DNA of 64,000 nt from assembly GCA_934725855.1 (NCBI GenBank), contig CAKVCL010000012.1, forward strand, positions 1 to 64,000, read 5' to 3'. This DNA comes from an uncultured Cellulosilyticum sp. Lineage in GTDB: Bacteria; Bacillota; Clostridia; Lachnospirales; Cellulosilyticaceae. The position numbers and the translations under genes are program-made. This document shows, piece after piece, positions 34,801-43,575 of this stretch (its first letter is position 1; every line of letters begins with the position of its first letter). The notes beneath the pieces are model-generated. The model did no database searches. It saw only the letters and a program-made list of their open reading frames with translations, and had not been told where the DNA came from.

Positions 34801-36191
34801 TTTTGTGGTGCATCCCAAACAAGCTGAATAGTAGTTCCATTTCCTAAAACGGTAAACATATCCTGTACAATATCTTCTTCACTCCTATTTTGATGTATAT
34901 AATTAGATACTGTATAGTCTTTTATCTCATCTTTTCCTATTAATTCTTTTAAAATTTCTTTACTACCTGCTAAAGGCACTTGTGGTTTTAATGGTTTATC
35001 AACTAATTTATTAGGTATATATTGTAATACATTTGATGGTGCATCTTCTTCCACGCCTTCAATGTCCACTACAACCTTAAAATAAGTTGTCTCTGTTGGC
35101 CTAGTCGTTAAGCAGCTTGCCATGTCAGCTCCATCTGGTAAATTCTTATGATTAATAATCTTAACAAGCTTCTCTATTTCTCCATCTTTATTTGTTGTAT
35201 ATACACTTGTTTTATTAAGAACACCTTGTTGACCTGCCCAGCTTCCAATTTCCCATCTTAATTCAAGTAAATCAGGTTCTATTTCATTATAAGTTAATGT
35301 AATTTCCTTAACTCCAACTGCAACTTTTGGCCCTGATTCAGTTTTTAACTCATTCTGAACAATTTGACTGAAAGCGTAATTACCAACTACGCTTTCAGCT
35401 ACATCACTAACTGTTGTATAGGCAGAATAAATCTGTCCTGGAATAGCATCTTTAATAGGAAATTTAACTCTCCCATTAATTTGATTTTCTGTTTTACTAG
35501 CATATGACTCTGTTACTTCAAATGGTATCGGTTTAATATTAGCTCCACCTTCAACAACACCATTTTCAACCTGCTCTACTGTTTTTCTACTTGCAGCTAT
35601 GTATTGTCCTTTATAGCTAGCTCCTTTAATGTATTCAAATGTAATGCAAAGCTGATTATCAATATTCTCAATTTTTGTATCTAAGTCCGTAATAAAATAG
35701 CCTATTGCTTGATTATTACTTGGTGTAACTCGAACAGGGTCATCAAAAGTCCCGTCTGCTTTTCTTCTTTCATGCCAGTGTCCTGGAATTACCTCAATCT
35801 TAAATAATTTACCACTTGTAAAATTCTTGCTTTTTAATTCATTTAAATCAACTGAATAAGATTTTGTGGCTTCATCATCTCCAGTTTTTTCTACTTCAAC
35901 TTCACCTGGTCCAATTGATTGACCACTTGTCATATCTGTCAACTTATACTGATAAAATTCAGTAAAATGTTTTGCCTGTTCTCCTTCTCCATTTCCTACT
36001 TCTTTATTTTGAACACCGTTCCACTGAACAATTACATTTGGATCTAAGCTATTTTTATTTTTTGTGCTTCTAACTGAGATACTAGAAATAGTTTTAGAAG
36101 GAGCTGGTGTTTGACTATTTGCAAATAATCTATTAGGCAAGTATGCAATTAGTAAGGTAAATACTAGTAAGCATGCTATAGATTTTTTCAC
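31845..36191 (-). CDS. giant secreted fibronectin III-like surface protein with SLH-like C-terminus
   Basis: A 1448-residue protein with a signal peptide (hydrophobic core LLVFTLLIAYLP, cleavage probably after LFANS, near residue 27). The body is a series of beta-sandwich modules: repeated phrases such as YYIKIVAKRLWG, RYLILVRAYRV, YNIWLRAKQK and YYFRVKTIV are the F-G strand region of fibronectin type III domains. The last 150 residues resemble S-layer homology modules (VTREEALAGVVKLYEI; AVSKAYAAGLIESM; VTYAELCDWIALAIE), suggesting wall attachment. No enzyme motif was found. It lies 24 bases after another giant gene of the same build, so they are probably one operon. Ligand unknown; adhesion or S-layer-like roles fit. 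Confidence 0.75.
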   Translation of the reverse strand: MKKSIACLLVFTLLIAYLPNRLFANSQTPAPSKTISSISVRSTKNKNSLDPNVIVQWNGVQNKEVGNGEGEQAKHFTEFYQYKLTDMTSGQSIGPGEVEVEKTGDDEATKSYSVDLNELKSKNFTSGKLFKIEVIPGHWHERRKADGTFDDPVRVTPSNNQAIGYFITDLDTKIENIDNQLCITFEYIKGASYKGQYIAASRKTVEQVENGVVEGGANIKPIPFEVTESYASKTENQINGRVKFPIKDAIPGQIYSAYTTVSDVAESVVGNYAFSQIVQNELKTESGPKVAVGVKEITLTYNEIEPDLLELRWEIGSWAGQQGVLNKTSVYTTNKDGEIEKLVKIINHKNLPDGADMASCLTTRPTETTYFKVVVDIEGVEEDAPSNVLQYIPNKLVDKPLKPQVPLAGSKEILKELIGKDEIKDYTVSNYIHQNRSEEDIVQDMFTVLGNGTTIQLVWDAPQKKDENGNPIIDEDLKYDIYVSDKNDFSNISPTYKNQEIGKSKEEQIVNADSEKVIGFKKKLTKYTTQYNTEAEIEPNKTYYIKIVAKRLWGSENDDEFFYSEPTITSITTKITEEIFTPPSLAKPPLKLQGTTTNSATLRWRTNWYEILIADQAERGKYQAIGQKLQAEQWNSEVFKGKEDPFIRFKGESEEDENKVLETSDDVSQVLGWTTTTSGAYRTRQVILGADTKYETKVIPYQKAMEFVSTGNSANDQNHKIQDWILTDMEEDTKDIPWNQNVNPNIPTENKETRNEEWLEWTEEGLEPNTRYLILVRAYRVVNGDKKLISYPSYVIATTAPNQEDLNPIPTVPVLQLKKDATTDESITVFWKYNNRFDYELVYSRLEDPEKATPWEFTITDVPGDENYNIDENGNVVIKITGLQPESTYNIWLRAKQKQGNEQSKWSNPVTETTKTIAAPDPPRGLGKADYQSILASGKDFKPVGENYITVEWIKDPSDVESETSAKVYSYVLEMADNVEFADAITVNTSGENTGNNNTGNAQGNNGQNTDDQEKITYEVLGKTLVRFNNLRPNYPYYFRVKTIVTYTNEETKQEIVKESEFCDMVRVITSTSNSEYEGGENPNVVEYETPVVETFKNDIWTYEMVDAAKITTQILSNKEYNYTVTLKNYKGKYDALTRRLKMPVKIMDTLSNQGMNLQVVTNIGTYQIPGEALKSYLQEYAGADTLQIDLTRKSSTDIAAYIRPQPDNYVAGEDLQILFRSEGKSTKVNTLNKPMTVKLNSEAPGNYNYENLFTYSYNYAKGDWDTYQYQVDTENNKLLSFTTSYPGLNALYSRSIADSGASSSYIMNALSSNYNIMGLGNPYTENSKVMGSQYVTLMLGVARETQNINLTQGASEADYKAARAAGLYNGNRGNVTREEALAGVVKLYEIKHGNKLKASNMTFPGVSANYAQAVSKAYAAGLIESMTSPKANVTYAELCDWIALAIE

Positions 36192-36215
36192 TGTGATTCC
36201 TCCTTTTATGCCTAT

Positions 36216-39200
36216 TTATTGCAATGCCATTTTGGATAGCATTGCAATAAATTCTTCAACACTTATTTGTTTACTTGGTAGAACCTTTCCATCTGAGCTA
36301 TTTACAATTTTAAGTTCAACTGCTGCATAAACATAATCCCTATAAATAGGTTGGAATGCACCTATATTTTGTACGCTTTGTTTATTCTTAACAGATATTG
36401 TTGTAACTTTTCGATTATGTATTTTTTCATATCCTTGCATCACAATATAAATCGCTTCATCCTGTCTAACTAATTTACCTTGTGTTAATTTTGATACCCC
36501 ATCAATATTTTGATTCTTCATATATACTATATAATCTGCATTTCTTGGAGCACCCATTACTTTAGCAACAGCTCCATAAAGTTGCTGTTTTGTAACTGCT
36601 GTATCAATATGTGCTTCATCTAATGTAAAGATTTCTCCTAAACCATATTTAGCAATAAATGCTTGGTACGGTGCTATAGTTGGTATAGTATTAATAAGAT
36701 TAGCTTGTCCTGTAATGGCATAAGTTCCAAATTGCAGAATTTCAATTGCAAAACCACTTAATGCACTATACGCCTCAGTATTAATCCATGTGCCATTCTT
36801 ATAATAATATCCATCTGCTACATAAGCATCAGTTGGAAATACAATCAGTAATGCTTTATCCGGCTTAGACAACCCAATTTCTTTTTTTGTATTAGTTCTT
36901 AATGTTCTACTTACTGATTTCATCAGTTCTTTTTCAACATTAGCTATAGCCTCATCAATCATACTATCTAATACATCTTCTTTTAGGATACTACTACCTT
37001 GCACTTTATTTTCTAATCTTGATTTAAATCTTGCTCTTTCACTTTCAGCAATCTTTTGTAACTGCATTAATAGGTCACTTTCAATCACCATATCTTGATT
37101 CTTTAAGTAAATCACTCTCATGTTAACTGTTACTTCTGGAGAAATCATTTCTTGATTATTAATTTTTCCATTTGTATTTTTACTTGTTACTTCGATGCCA
37201 ATATAGTAATCTTCAATATTGCCATCTTTTATCTTACTCATTACTTCTCTAATTTCTTCATTATCTAAAGTAATGGAATTTGGTCTAACAGAAACAGTAT
37301 ACTTATCAGTTGCAATATTTAGAATCACACCATTTTCGTTAATCTGAGTAAAGGCTTTAGCTGGTATATAATAATATCCACCATTACTTTTTCCAGTGTA
37401 TAAATCATATTGTTTAGAAACATTAATATCTGCTTTCATCTGATCATTTCTATACTTATAGATATTATCTGAATCACTTTCCCAATATGGTCTTTGTTTA
37501 ATCTTTTCTATCTCTTGATCAAATCTTCTCAGATATTCTTCAAACTTATTATTCTTATCATCATCTACTTTGTCATAGTCTGTTCTTGTTGAAACAGCCT
37601 CACAATATAAAGATCTTGGTTGTTCTTCTCCTGCTGCTACCTTTTGGGTATTATCTACTATTCTTACTTTTATATAATAACGCTTACTAGACTTTAATCC
37701 AGATATCTGATAGACATAATGTGTATATCCACTCTTTGAAGCAGCACTTGTATTTTTCAATGTAACAGGATATGCATTTACTTTATACTCTGAATCATCT
37801 TCTGATCTTATAGCAAATTCAAAAGCGTATTCTTTGTTATTAATGGACTCTGGCTTAACAGGTGCATCAAAACTGACTACAATATTATACTTGGTATCAT
37901 GAGGGTAATCTTTAGTAGATTCAATCTTTAGATTTTCTGGTGGGGTAACAGGTGAAGACGTAATAACTGCTTTAACCCATGAAGATCTAATTACTTTTCC
38001 GTCTATCACACAGACAGTACGTACATAGTAGTAATAAAGCTTATTAGATGTAATAGAATCATCTTTCAATGTATAAGAATTCATATTTGCACAACTTTGT
38101 AGTGGGGTTAATTCTGTCCAATCTGTTGTACTTGTCTTTTTAATAATGTTATCTTTTTCTGTACTAAATCCTACTATCTTATCATTTCCACTAATTAAAT
38201 CATCTATTTTAATAGTACTATATAACTTTGCTTCCTCTAATTCATTTTCTTCTGCTCGTAATACCTCATAGTAAATCTTTGAAACATTTTGATCTAATTC
38301 CATTTTTGCCTTATCCCAAGTTACAATGGCAAGTTTATCATTTTCTTCATCTAAAGTAGCCTTTACATTTTCTGGTGTTGTAGGCACCTTATCTTCTGGT
38401 TTAGGTTCTTGTGGTGTTAGCTTGGTTGTAAAACTTACTACCTTTGAATATGTCTTAGAGTATTCTGATTGTAGTTCACTTCTATTACCAGTTTCTTTAT
38501 CATATAAATCCAACCTTACCCTTACAACTGCATAGTAGGTTTGATTAGAATCTAGTCCTTCTATCTCATAATATAAATTATTGTTTGCTCCTTTTACAAT
38601 GGTAAGTGGTTCTATTCCATGAACAAACTTTAATATTTTTCCATTTCTTAATGCATCCACTTGAGGACTGTTCAATTTTATACTACTAGTAGTAGTTGTT
38701 GTATCAATAGGACTTTCTATCACTTCACTTGAAACTAAATAATCTTCTAAACTTTCTTTTTGACCATTTTTTTGATATAGATATATCTCGTAAAATCCTC
38801 TATATTTTTCTTCTTTTCCTGAGGTGCTTATTCCAGCAGGACTTAACATTGTATCTACATATTTTTTGATGTCCACTTTATTTATTGTAAGTTTTTCAGC
38901 AATCTTTTTATTGTCACCTACTATATTAGAAATGTCTTCTGCTACTATTTCTGTTGGAACTGGAATAACCTCATTAGCAATGTCAATAACGATTGATTTT
39001 TCTGCTGAATCTCTATAAACAACTGTTTGATTTGGCATCGTACTATCATCAGGGTCAATAATTGCCCTTAATGATATATAAAAAGTACCAGGTAAAATAA
39101 TAACTTCTTCATCTTTCCAGTTTACTTCTTTGCTCTTATCAATATATGACTTATAATCTTTACTCATAAACCTTGAAGCATTGTCATCATCAAAATTAAT

Positions 39201-41108
39201 CTTTTTATAATTTCCATCTTTTATATCTTTTAAAACAACCTTTGATACTTTAAATGTACCATCATCTGTATACACACCAACTGTTTTTTGAGTAAGTGGA
39301 TCCACTAAACTCAGATTACTTCCATTTTTCATGACCTTATAGACCTTTATTACTTTTGAATCCTTTTCTTTTCTATTTACCTTAGATTCAGTATGAAACG
39401 TTAATTCATAATACAACTCACCTGTATTATTAAGTATATTCATAATTTCTTGCTTTGATTTTTGTAAATTATCTATTGTATTAGGTTTCCATTCAATATC
39501 AAATTCTACTGCCTGTGGTTGTTCATCTCTATTTTTACTTGGAACAGCATTAATATTATTTATATCTACAATAATAGGTGAAGATGGTGGAACAATATTT
39601 TCACTAGCAATAAATTCACACGTCTGAGAATAAATATATGACTCCTCCTTACCGTTTAAATCTGCTTTAATTCTAAAGTATGCACCTGTACCAATATTCT
39701 TGATTGTATCTACAGCCCTTTCTTGATATGCACCAACCGGAATATCTGCTACTGATTGTAAACTTTGCTCATTGGTACCTCTAAATAATGAATAAGTTAC
39801 CTCACCATTATAAGGATAAGGTTTGAATTCTATCTGCATCGTGTCTTGACTTAACCAACTAATAGAGTAATCCAAATATGTAAAACCATTGTTTTGTGGA
39901 TTTAAAACCCTTTGCTTAACTGGTAATGCTTGTACTATATCTCCACCTGATAAAGATAAAGTCATATCCACCAGCATACTAGGTTTTAAATCTTTCCAAA
40001 CAACTACATTCTCTGCCACATCAGAATCTAAATCTTCTGTAAGCCTGCTTTTATCTTTGTTATTAATATTAGTAAAGAAAATACTAATAACATCTTCGCC
40101 CGGTTTTTCAACTGTATGACCTACAACAGCTCCTGTTGAATCTTTTATGTCTGAACTCTCATTCTTCATGTCAAATTTTAAGTTTAAACCATTATCAGAG
40201 TTATTATGGTCAAATATTTGAAGGGTTCCTTGCATGTTAGCATCGTTAATGGTTTCGAATTTACCAGTAATTTTATCATAAACCTTTGGCATTTTAATAT
40301 CTACACGAATACCTGGATGTGTCGTTATCTGCTCTAGATTAGCAGTAAATGGACCATGGTCCTTATAACCACTGCCTTTAGATAAGAATATTGGTGCAGA
40401 ACTAAATTCCTCTAACCCCTTTAAAACAGACCTAGTTCCTTTAAACTTTTCATTTTCCTTTGAACCCTCTATTCCAAATAGAAGTTCAAAATCTGTTACA
40501 TATCCTTTTTGTATTTTATCTGTTGAAACATAGATTTTTTCATTTTCAATTAAAATGTTTACTTCTATATCTTCAAGAACCATACTTAATTGTTGTTCAA
40601 TAAAACCAGTACCAACTTGTCTTTCACCTGTTTTTAATTTTCTATCTGTTACTTTATATACTCCTCCAGTAGCTGTAACTGAATTGCTTTTCCACATAGA
40701 TTCAGCATTATTATATTGCCTTAATGCAAAAGTTTTCTTAGCTTTATCTTCTCCTTTGGTTTCTCCCTCATTTAATTTAGTTGCTTCAACAGTAATATCT
40801 TTATCTGGCCCTAAAACAAATTTCAATTCTATATTTCGGGTTTTTCCTGCATAAAAAACAGCATATTTTAAAATATACTCACCAATTTCTTTAATATCCC
40901 AACTCACACATGCTTCTTTGTCTTCTAGTGTTGTCTTTTTAGTAACACCTGTTTCTTTGGTATACTTTAATCCTTCTTCCGAAAGCTTATAATTAAATCC
41001 CAATGCTTCAAACCCAACATCATCACTGGCATATAAATTAAAAGTTAATCCATTTAGTGAGCTAAACATCAATATAAAAGCTAATAAAAACGCGATTCTT
41101 CTTCTCAT
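36216..41108 (-). CDS. giant secreted fibronectin III-like surface protein (1630 residues)
   Basis: A 1630-residue secreted protein: signal peptide (IAFLLAFILMFSSLNGLTF, cut near residue 27), an N-terminal beta-rich region of unknown type (about 30-420), then fibronectin III-like modules seen from YAVVRVRLDLYD, YYYVRTVCVID and YYIKVRIVDN. A charged helical segment follows (about 1170-1200), then a domain with ITLDNEEIREVM, and a C-terminal SLH-like part (TKQQLYGAVAKVMG; LVRQDEAIYIVMQGYEKI; ISVEEFIAMLSKMAL). It probably sits in the wall with its neighbour at 31845-36191. AAGGGAGAACAT precedes the ATG. A sigma-D-like -10 box lies 46 bases upstream, which would tie expression to motility. Confidence 0.75.
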   Translation of the reverse strand: MRRRIAFLLAFILMFSSLNGLTFNLYASDDVGFEALGFNYKLSEEGLKYTKETGVTKKTTLEDKEACVSWDIKEIGEYILKYAVFYAGKTRNIELKFVLGPDKDITVEATKLNEGETKGEDKAKKTFALRQYNNAESMWKSNSVTATGGVYKVTDRKLKTGERQVGTGFIEQQLSMVLEDIEVNILIENEKIYVSTDKIQKGYVTDFELLFGIEGSKENEKFKGTRSVLKGLEEFSSAPIFLSKGSGYKDHGPFTANLEQITTHPGIRVDIKMPKVYDKITGKFETINDANMQGTLQIFDHNNSDNGLNLKFDMKNESSDIKDSTGAVVGHTVEKPGEDVISIFFTNINNKDKSRLTEDLDSDVAENVVVWKDLKPSMLVDMTLSLSGGDIVQALPVKQRVLNPQNNGFTYLDYSISWLSQDTMQIEFKPYPYNGEVTYSLFRGTNEQSLQSVADIPVGAYQERAVDTIKNIGTGAYFRIKADLNGKEESYIYSQTCEFIASENIVPPSSPIIVDINNINAVPSKNRDEQPQAVEFDIEWKPNTIDNLQKSKQEIMNILNNTGELYYELTFHTESKVNRKEKDSKVIKVYKVMKNGSNLSLVDPLTQKTVGVYTDDGTFKVSKVVLKDIKDGNYKKINFDDDNASRFMSKDYKSYIDKSKEVNWKDEEVIILPGTFYISLRAIIDPDDSTMPNQTVVYRDSAEKSIVIDIANEVIPVPTEIVAEDISNIVGDNKKIAEKLTINKVDIKKYVDTMLSPAGISTSGKEEKYRGFYEIYLYQKNGQKESLEDYLVSSEVIESPIDTTTTTSSIKLNSPQVDALRNGKILKFVHGIEPLTIVKGANNNLYYEIEGLDSNQTYYAVVRVRLDLYDKETGNRSELQSEYSKTYSKVVSFTTKLTPQEPKPEDKVPTTPENVKATLDEENDKLAIVTWDKAKMELDQNVSKIYYEVLRAEENELEEAKLYSTIKIDDLISGNDKIVGFSTEKDNIIKKTSTTDWTELTPLQSCANMNSYTLKDDSITSNKLYYYYVRTVCVIDGKVIRSSWVKAVITSSPVTPPENLKIESTKDYPHDTKYNIVVSFDAPVKPESINNKEYAFEFAIRSEDDSEYKVNAYPVTLKNTSAASKSGYTHYVYQISGLKSSKRYYIKVRIVDNTQKVAAGEEQPRSLYCEAVSTRTDYDKVDDDKNNKFEEYLRRFDQEIEKIKQRPYWESDSDNIYKYRNDQMKADINVSKQYDLYTGKSNGGYYYIPAKAFTQINENGVILNIATDKYTVSVRPNSITLDNEEIREVMSKIKDGNIEDYYIGIEVTSKNTNGKINNQEMISPEVTVNMRVIYLKNQDMVIESDLLMQLQKIAESERARFKSRLENKVQGSSILKEDVLDSMIDEAIANVEKELMKSVSRTLRTNTKKEIGLSKPDKALLIVFPTDAYVADGYYYKNGTWINTEAYSALSGFAIEILQFGTYAITGQANLINTIPTIAPYQAFIAKYGLGEIFTLDEAHIDTAVTKQQLYGAVAKVMGAPRNADYIVYMKNQNIDGVSKLTQGKLVRQDEAIYIVMQGYEKIHNRKVTTISVKNKQSVQNIGAFQPIYRDYVYAAVELKIVNSSDGKVLPSKQISVEEFIAMLSKMALQ

Positions 41109-41153
41109 ATGTTCTCCCTTTCTCCTTATTTTCTATCATAAAGTCTCTATAGT

Positions 41154-41180
41154 ATATCGTCATTTTTTACCTGTATTATA
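41154..41180 (-). promoter_or_regulatory. possible sigma-D promoter before the giant surface protein genes
   Basis: GACGATAT at 41154-41161 on the minus strand is identical to the -10 boxes before fliT, the glycosyltransferase and fliW. The -35 position 15 bases upstream reads TATA (41177-41180), a partial match to TAAA. It lies 46 bases before the start codon. Confidence 0.4.
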
Positions 41181-41232
41181 AGTCTATATTAATAAATTCT
41201 AGTCTTTCATTCTAGTACTACTTTTCGCTTAT

Positions 41233-42291
41233 TTATAGCTTAATATGAATTACTTTTAACACCTTTTTAAATGCAGTTGCTATTGGGATTTGTTTTAGTT
41301 CTAATTCACTAAAATACTGAATCTCATCTACTTCTATATTTGTCTTTTTTAAGTATTCTTCTAACTTAGCTGCCCACTTTATGGTTACAGGTTTCATCAT
41401 CCATTTCTTATGAGTAAAAATATGATTGACTTGTTCAAACTGAGTATGCTCCAGCTTATTAAATGACTCTCTTTCCCATATTTCTGCTTCTATCAAAGGT
41501 AAGCCCCATAAGTTAGCAAGTAAACCTTCTCCTTGCTTTTTAATCATACCTAGTTTATGGTCTTTCTCTATTATTAAGGCATAATAATTTTCTTCTACTT
41601 TTTTAACCTTCTTTTCTTTCACTGGATAATTTAAAACCGTTCCTGTTTGGTAAGCCATGCACTGTGTTCTTATAGGGCATTCTTCACATTTTGGATTTTT
41701 AGGTGTGCAAATAAGTGCTCCTAGTTCCATCAATCCTTGATTAAAGGCACTTGGATGCTCTGGCATATTTTCCATTACTTTTTCTTCAAAGACTTTTCTA
41801 TTTTTGGCTATCCCTATATCTTCTGAAAGACAATACCATCTAGACATGACACGCATCACATTGCCATCTACTGCTGGAAGTGGCATATCGTAGGCTATAC
41901 TGCAAATAGCTCCTAGGGTATAGGGGCCTATTCCTGGGATTTCTTTAATTTGTTTAGGGTCTTTAGGAAAAATGCCTTGCCATTTTTCTTTAATCACTTT
42001 TGCACCTTTCCATAGATTTTCACCTCTTTTGTAATAACCTAAGCCTTGCCAGTAGTTGTGTACCTCTTCTAAGGTAGCATTTGCTAAGTCAGTGATAGTA
42101 GGAAAACGTTCCATAAACTGAATATAGTATGGAATAACCGTCACGACTTGTGTCTGTTGTAACATCACTTCTGATACCCATATGCAATAAGGATCTTTTG
42201 TTTTCCTCCATGGCATATCTCTTTTATTTTGTTCAAACCATTTAATTAACATTTTAGCTTTATCTTTGGTGCATTCTTTAGGGTTTGTCAT
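41233..42291 (-). CDS. mutY: A/G-specific adenine DNA glycosylase MutY
   Basis: About 352 residues. It removes adenine opposite 8-oxoguanine. Visible elements: WVSEVMLQQTQV with the catalytic Glu, the helix-hairpin-helix IPGIGPYTLGAI, the catalytic Asp in PAVDGNVMRV, and the iron-sulfur ligands spaced C-x6-C-x2-C-x5-C in CTPKNPKCEECPIRTQC. A C-terminal NUDIX-like domain (about 230-350) recognises 8-oxoG. The start is probably ATG 42289-42291 with AAAGGACAACTT upstream; the frame extends to an ATG at 42339, which is poorly supported. It is a single gene between the surface protein genes and an Rpn-family gene. Confidence 0.93.
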   Translation of the reverse strand: MTNPKECTKDKAKMLIKWFEQNKRDMPWRKTKDPYCIWVSEVMLQQTQVVTVIPYYIQFMERFPTITDLANATLEEVHNYWQGLGYYKRGENLWKGAKVIKEKWQGIFPKDPKQIKEIPGIGPYTLGAICSIAYDMPLPAVDGNVMRVMSRWYCLSEDIGIAKNRKVFEEKVMENMPEHPSAFNQGLMELGALICTPKNPKCEECPIRTQCMAYQTGTVLNYPVKEKKVKKVEENYYALIIEKDHKLGMIKKQGEGLLANLWGLPLIEAEIWERESFNKLEHTQFEQVNHIFTHKKWMMKPVTIKWAAKLEEYLKKTNIEVDEIQYFSELELKQIPIATAFKKVLKVIHIKL

Positions 42292-42421
42292 AAGTTGTCC
42301 TTTCTTTTCTGTCTGTATATCATTTGATATAATGTGCATAAATTTTTATCCTATAGTCCTATTATTTCCTAGGAAACATCTTTTTACAATGAAAATTTTC
42401 AAATTTTATTCTAAATACAAC

Positions 42422-42462
42422 TAAAGGATACCACAGATTTTGTTCTCTAATGGTATCCTTTA
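42422..42462 (-). terminator. terminator after the second Rpn-family gene
   Basis: A perfect 12-bp stem (TAAAGGATACCA 42422-42433 with TGGTATCCTTTA 42451-42462) and a 17-base loop, 93 bases past the stop of 42556-43431. Confidence 0.65.
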
Positions 42463-42555
42463 ATTATATTTTATATGTTTACAGTCTCTACAACAATAAT
42501 CAGAAGTACAAACTATAATCTAAAATGAAAAATAGAAACTATTAAATATGTGTTA

Positions 42556-43431
42556 TCAATAAAGTGACTTAATTTCTTCTATAGTGAGTCCTGTTTTTTC
42601 CGAAATACTTTCATCATCTAATATTCCTAATAGGGCTTTTGCAATTTCTTTTGCTTTTTTTTCTTCACCTTGTCTTATTCCTTGTTGTATGCCTTGTTCT
42701 TTAGCTATCTTTTCTCTTGTACGCTGATCCATAATTTCAGCCTGTCTTGCTTCATACGCCATACGCTTTTCTTTGCTTTTGCTCATGATTTCAAGCATTT
42801 CATATGCTTTCTCTATATCTCTATCTTGTTTTGCTATCACTTGCATCTCCTCCTTAGATTTGGCATCCAAGAATCTAAGCCACTTTAGCGTTTCATCTTT
42901 TGCATCCTTAAGTTCATCTATCCTTTTAAGTTTATCAAGCTCTAGAAAATGTATTTCTAAAACATCCGTTAATCTATCTCCTGTTTCATCCTCACTAATA
43001 TGAAACGTTGTGTGCAATTTATTAATAGGAATGCACTCAAAATCAAGAATATTTATTGTGATGCACTTCTGGAGCTTATCATAAGTATCACCTGCTTTAA
43101 TTTGACCATTATACATTTTAGCCCAATAAAATAATGTCCTCTGTGGCATAAATTTTGTTGGAAGCACCTGTATCTCTATGTCTATTTCTTCTCCCTTGTT
43201 GTTTTTTACTCTTACATCTAAGATGCCCTTTTTGTCTTCTTTAAATTCCCTAAGTAACTCCGTATTCACAAGCTTAAGTTCTTTAAAGTTTTCCCTTGGT
43301 AATTTTAAAACGCTGCTTAAAAAAGCAATTAAAATATCTTTGTTCTTCTCATCTCCAAACAACATTTTAAATGCAAAATCTACTTTAGGAGACATAATGA
43401 AGTCTTTGTCATCTATATTTTCAAAATTCAT
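42556..43431 (-). CDS. Rpn/PD-(D/E)XK nuclease-family protein
   Basis: A 291-residue protein with the N-terminal signature SPKVDFAFKMLFGDEKNKD, typical of the Rpn (PDDEXK) transposase/nuclease group, then LDVRVKNNKGEEIDIEIQ, which holds the catalytic Asp and Glu-x-Gln. The C-terminus has KEQGIQQGIRQGEEKKAKE and a final small helical module (LGILDDESISEKTGLTIEEI) like that of the homologue at 27406-28467. These genes are often found in many copies in Clostridia and are considered mobile, though no transposase activity has been shown for most. No flanking repeats were seen. Confidence 0.8.
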   Translation of the reverse strand: MNFENIDDKDFIMSPKVDFAFKMLFGDEKNKDILIAFLSSVLKLPRENFKELKLVNTELLREFKEDKKGILDVRVKNNKGEEIDIEIQVLPTKFMPQRTLFYWAKMYNGQIKAGDTYDKLQKCITINILDFECIPINKLHTTFHISEDETGDRLTDVLEIHFLELDKLKRIDELKDAKDETLKWLRFLDAKSKEEMQVIAKQDRDIEKAYEMLEIMSKSKEKRMAYEARQAEIMDQRTREKIAKEQGIQQGIRQGEEKKAKEIAKALLGILDDESISEKTGLTIEEIKSLY

Positions 43432-43575
43432 ATTATACCCTTTCTTTATTGTCTACTCATGTTGTCATTATTGGGGTAATTGCTATACTTTATACATTTA
43501 GTATATCAACTTTTATGCATTATGTAAAAACTAATATACTATTACTAGACAAGCAAAAGCTTTGTATGAAAAATT

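Noticed and set aside
41109..41232. Cyclic di-GMP riboswitch before the giant surface protein genes
   Set aside because: I looked for the conserved GEMM core in this short leader and found none.
42556..43431. Insertion sequence transposase
   Set aside because: The protein belongs to the Rpn nuclease group, and no terminal inverted repeats or target duplication flank it.
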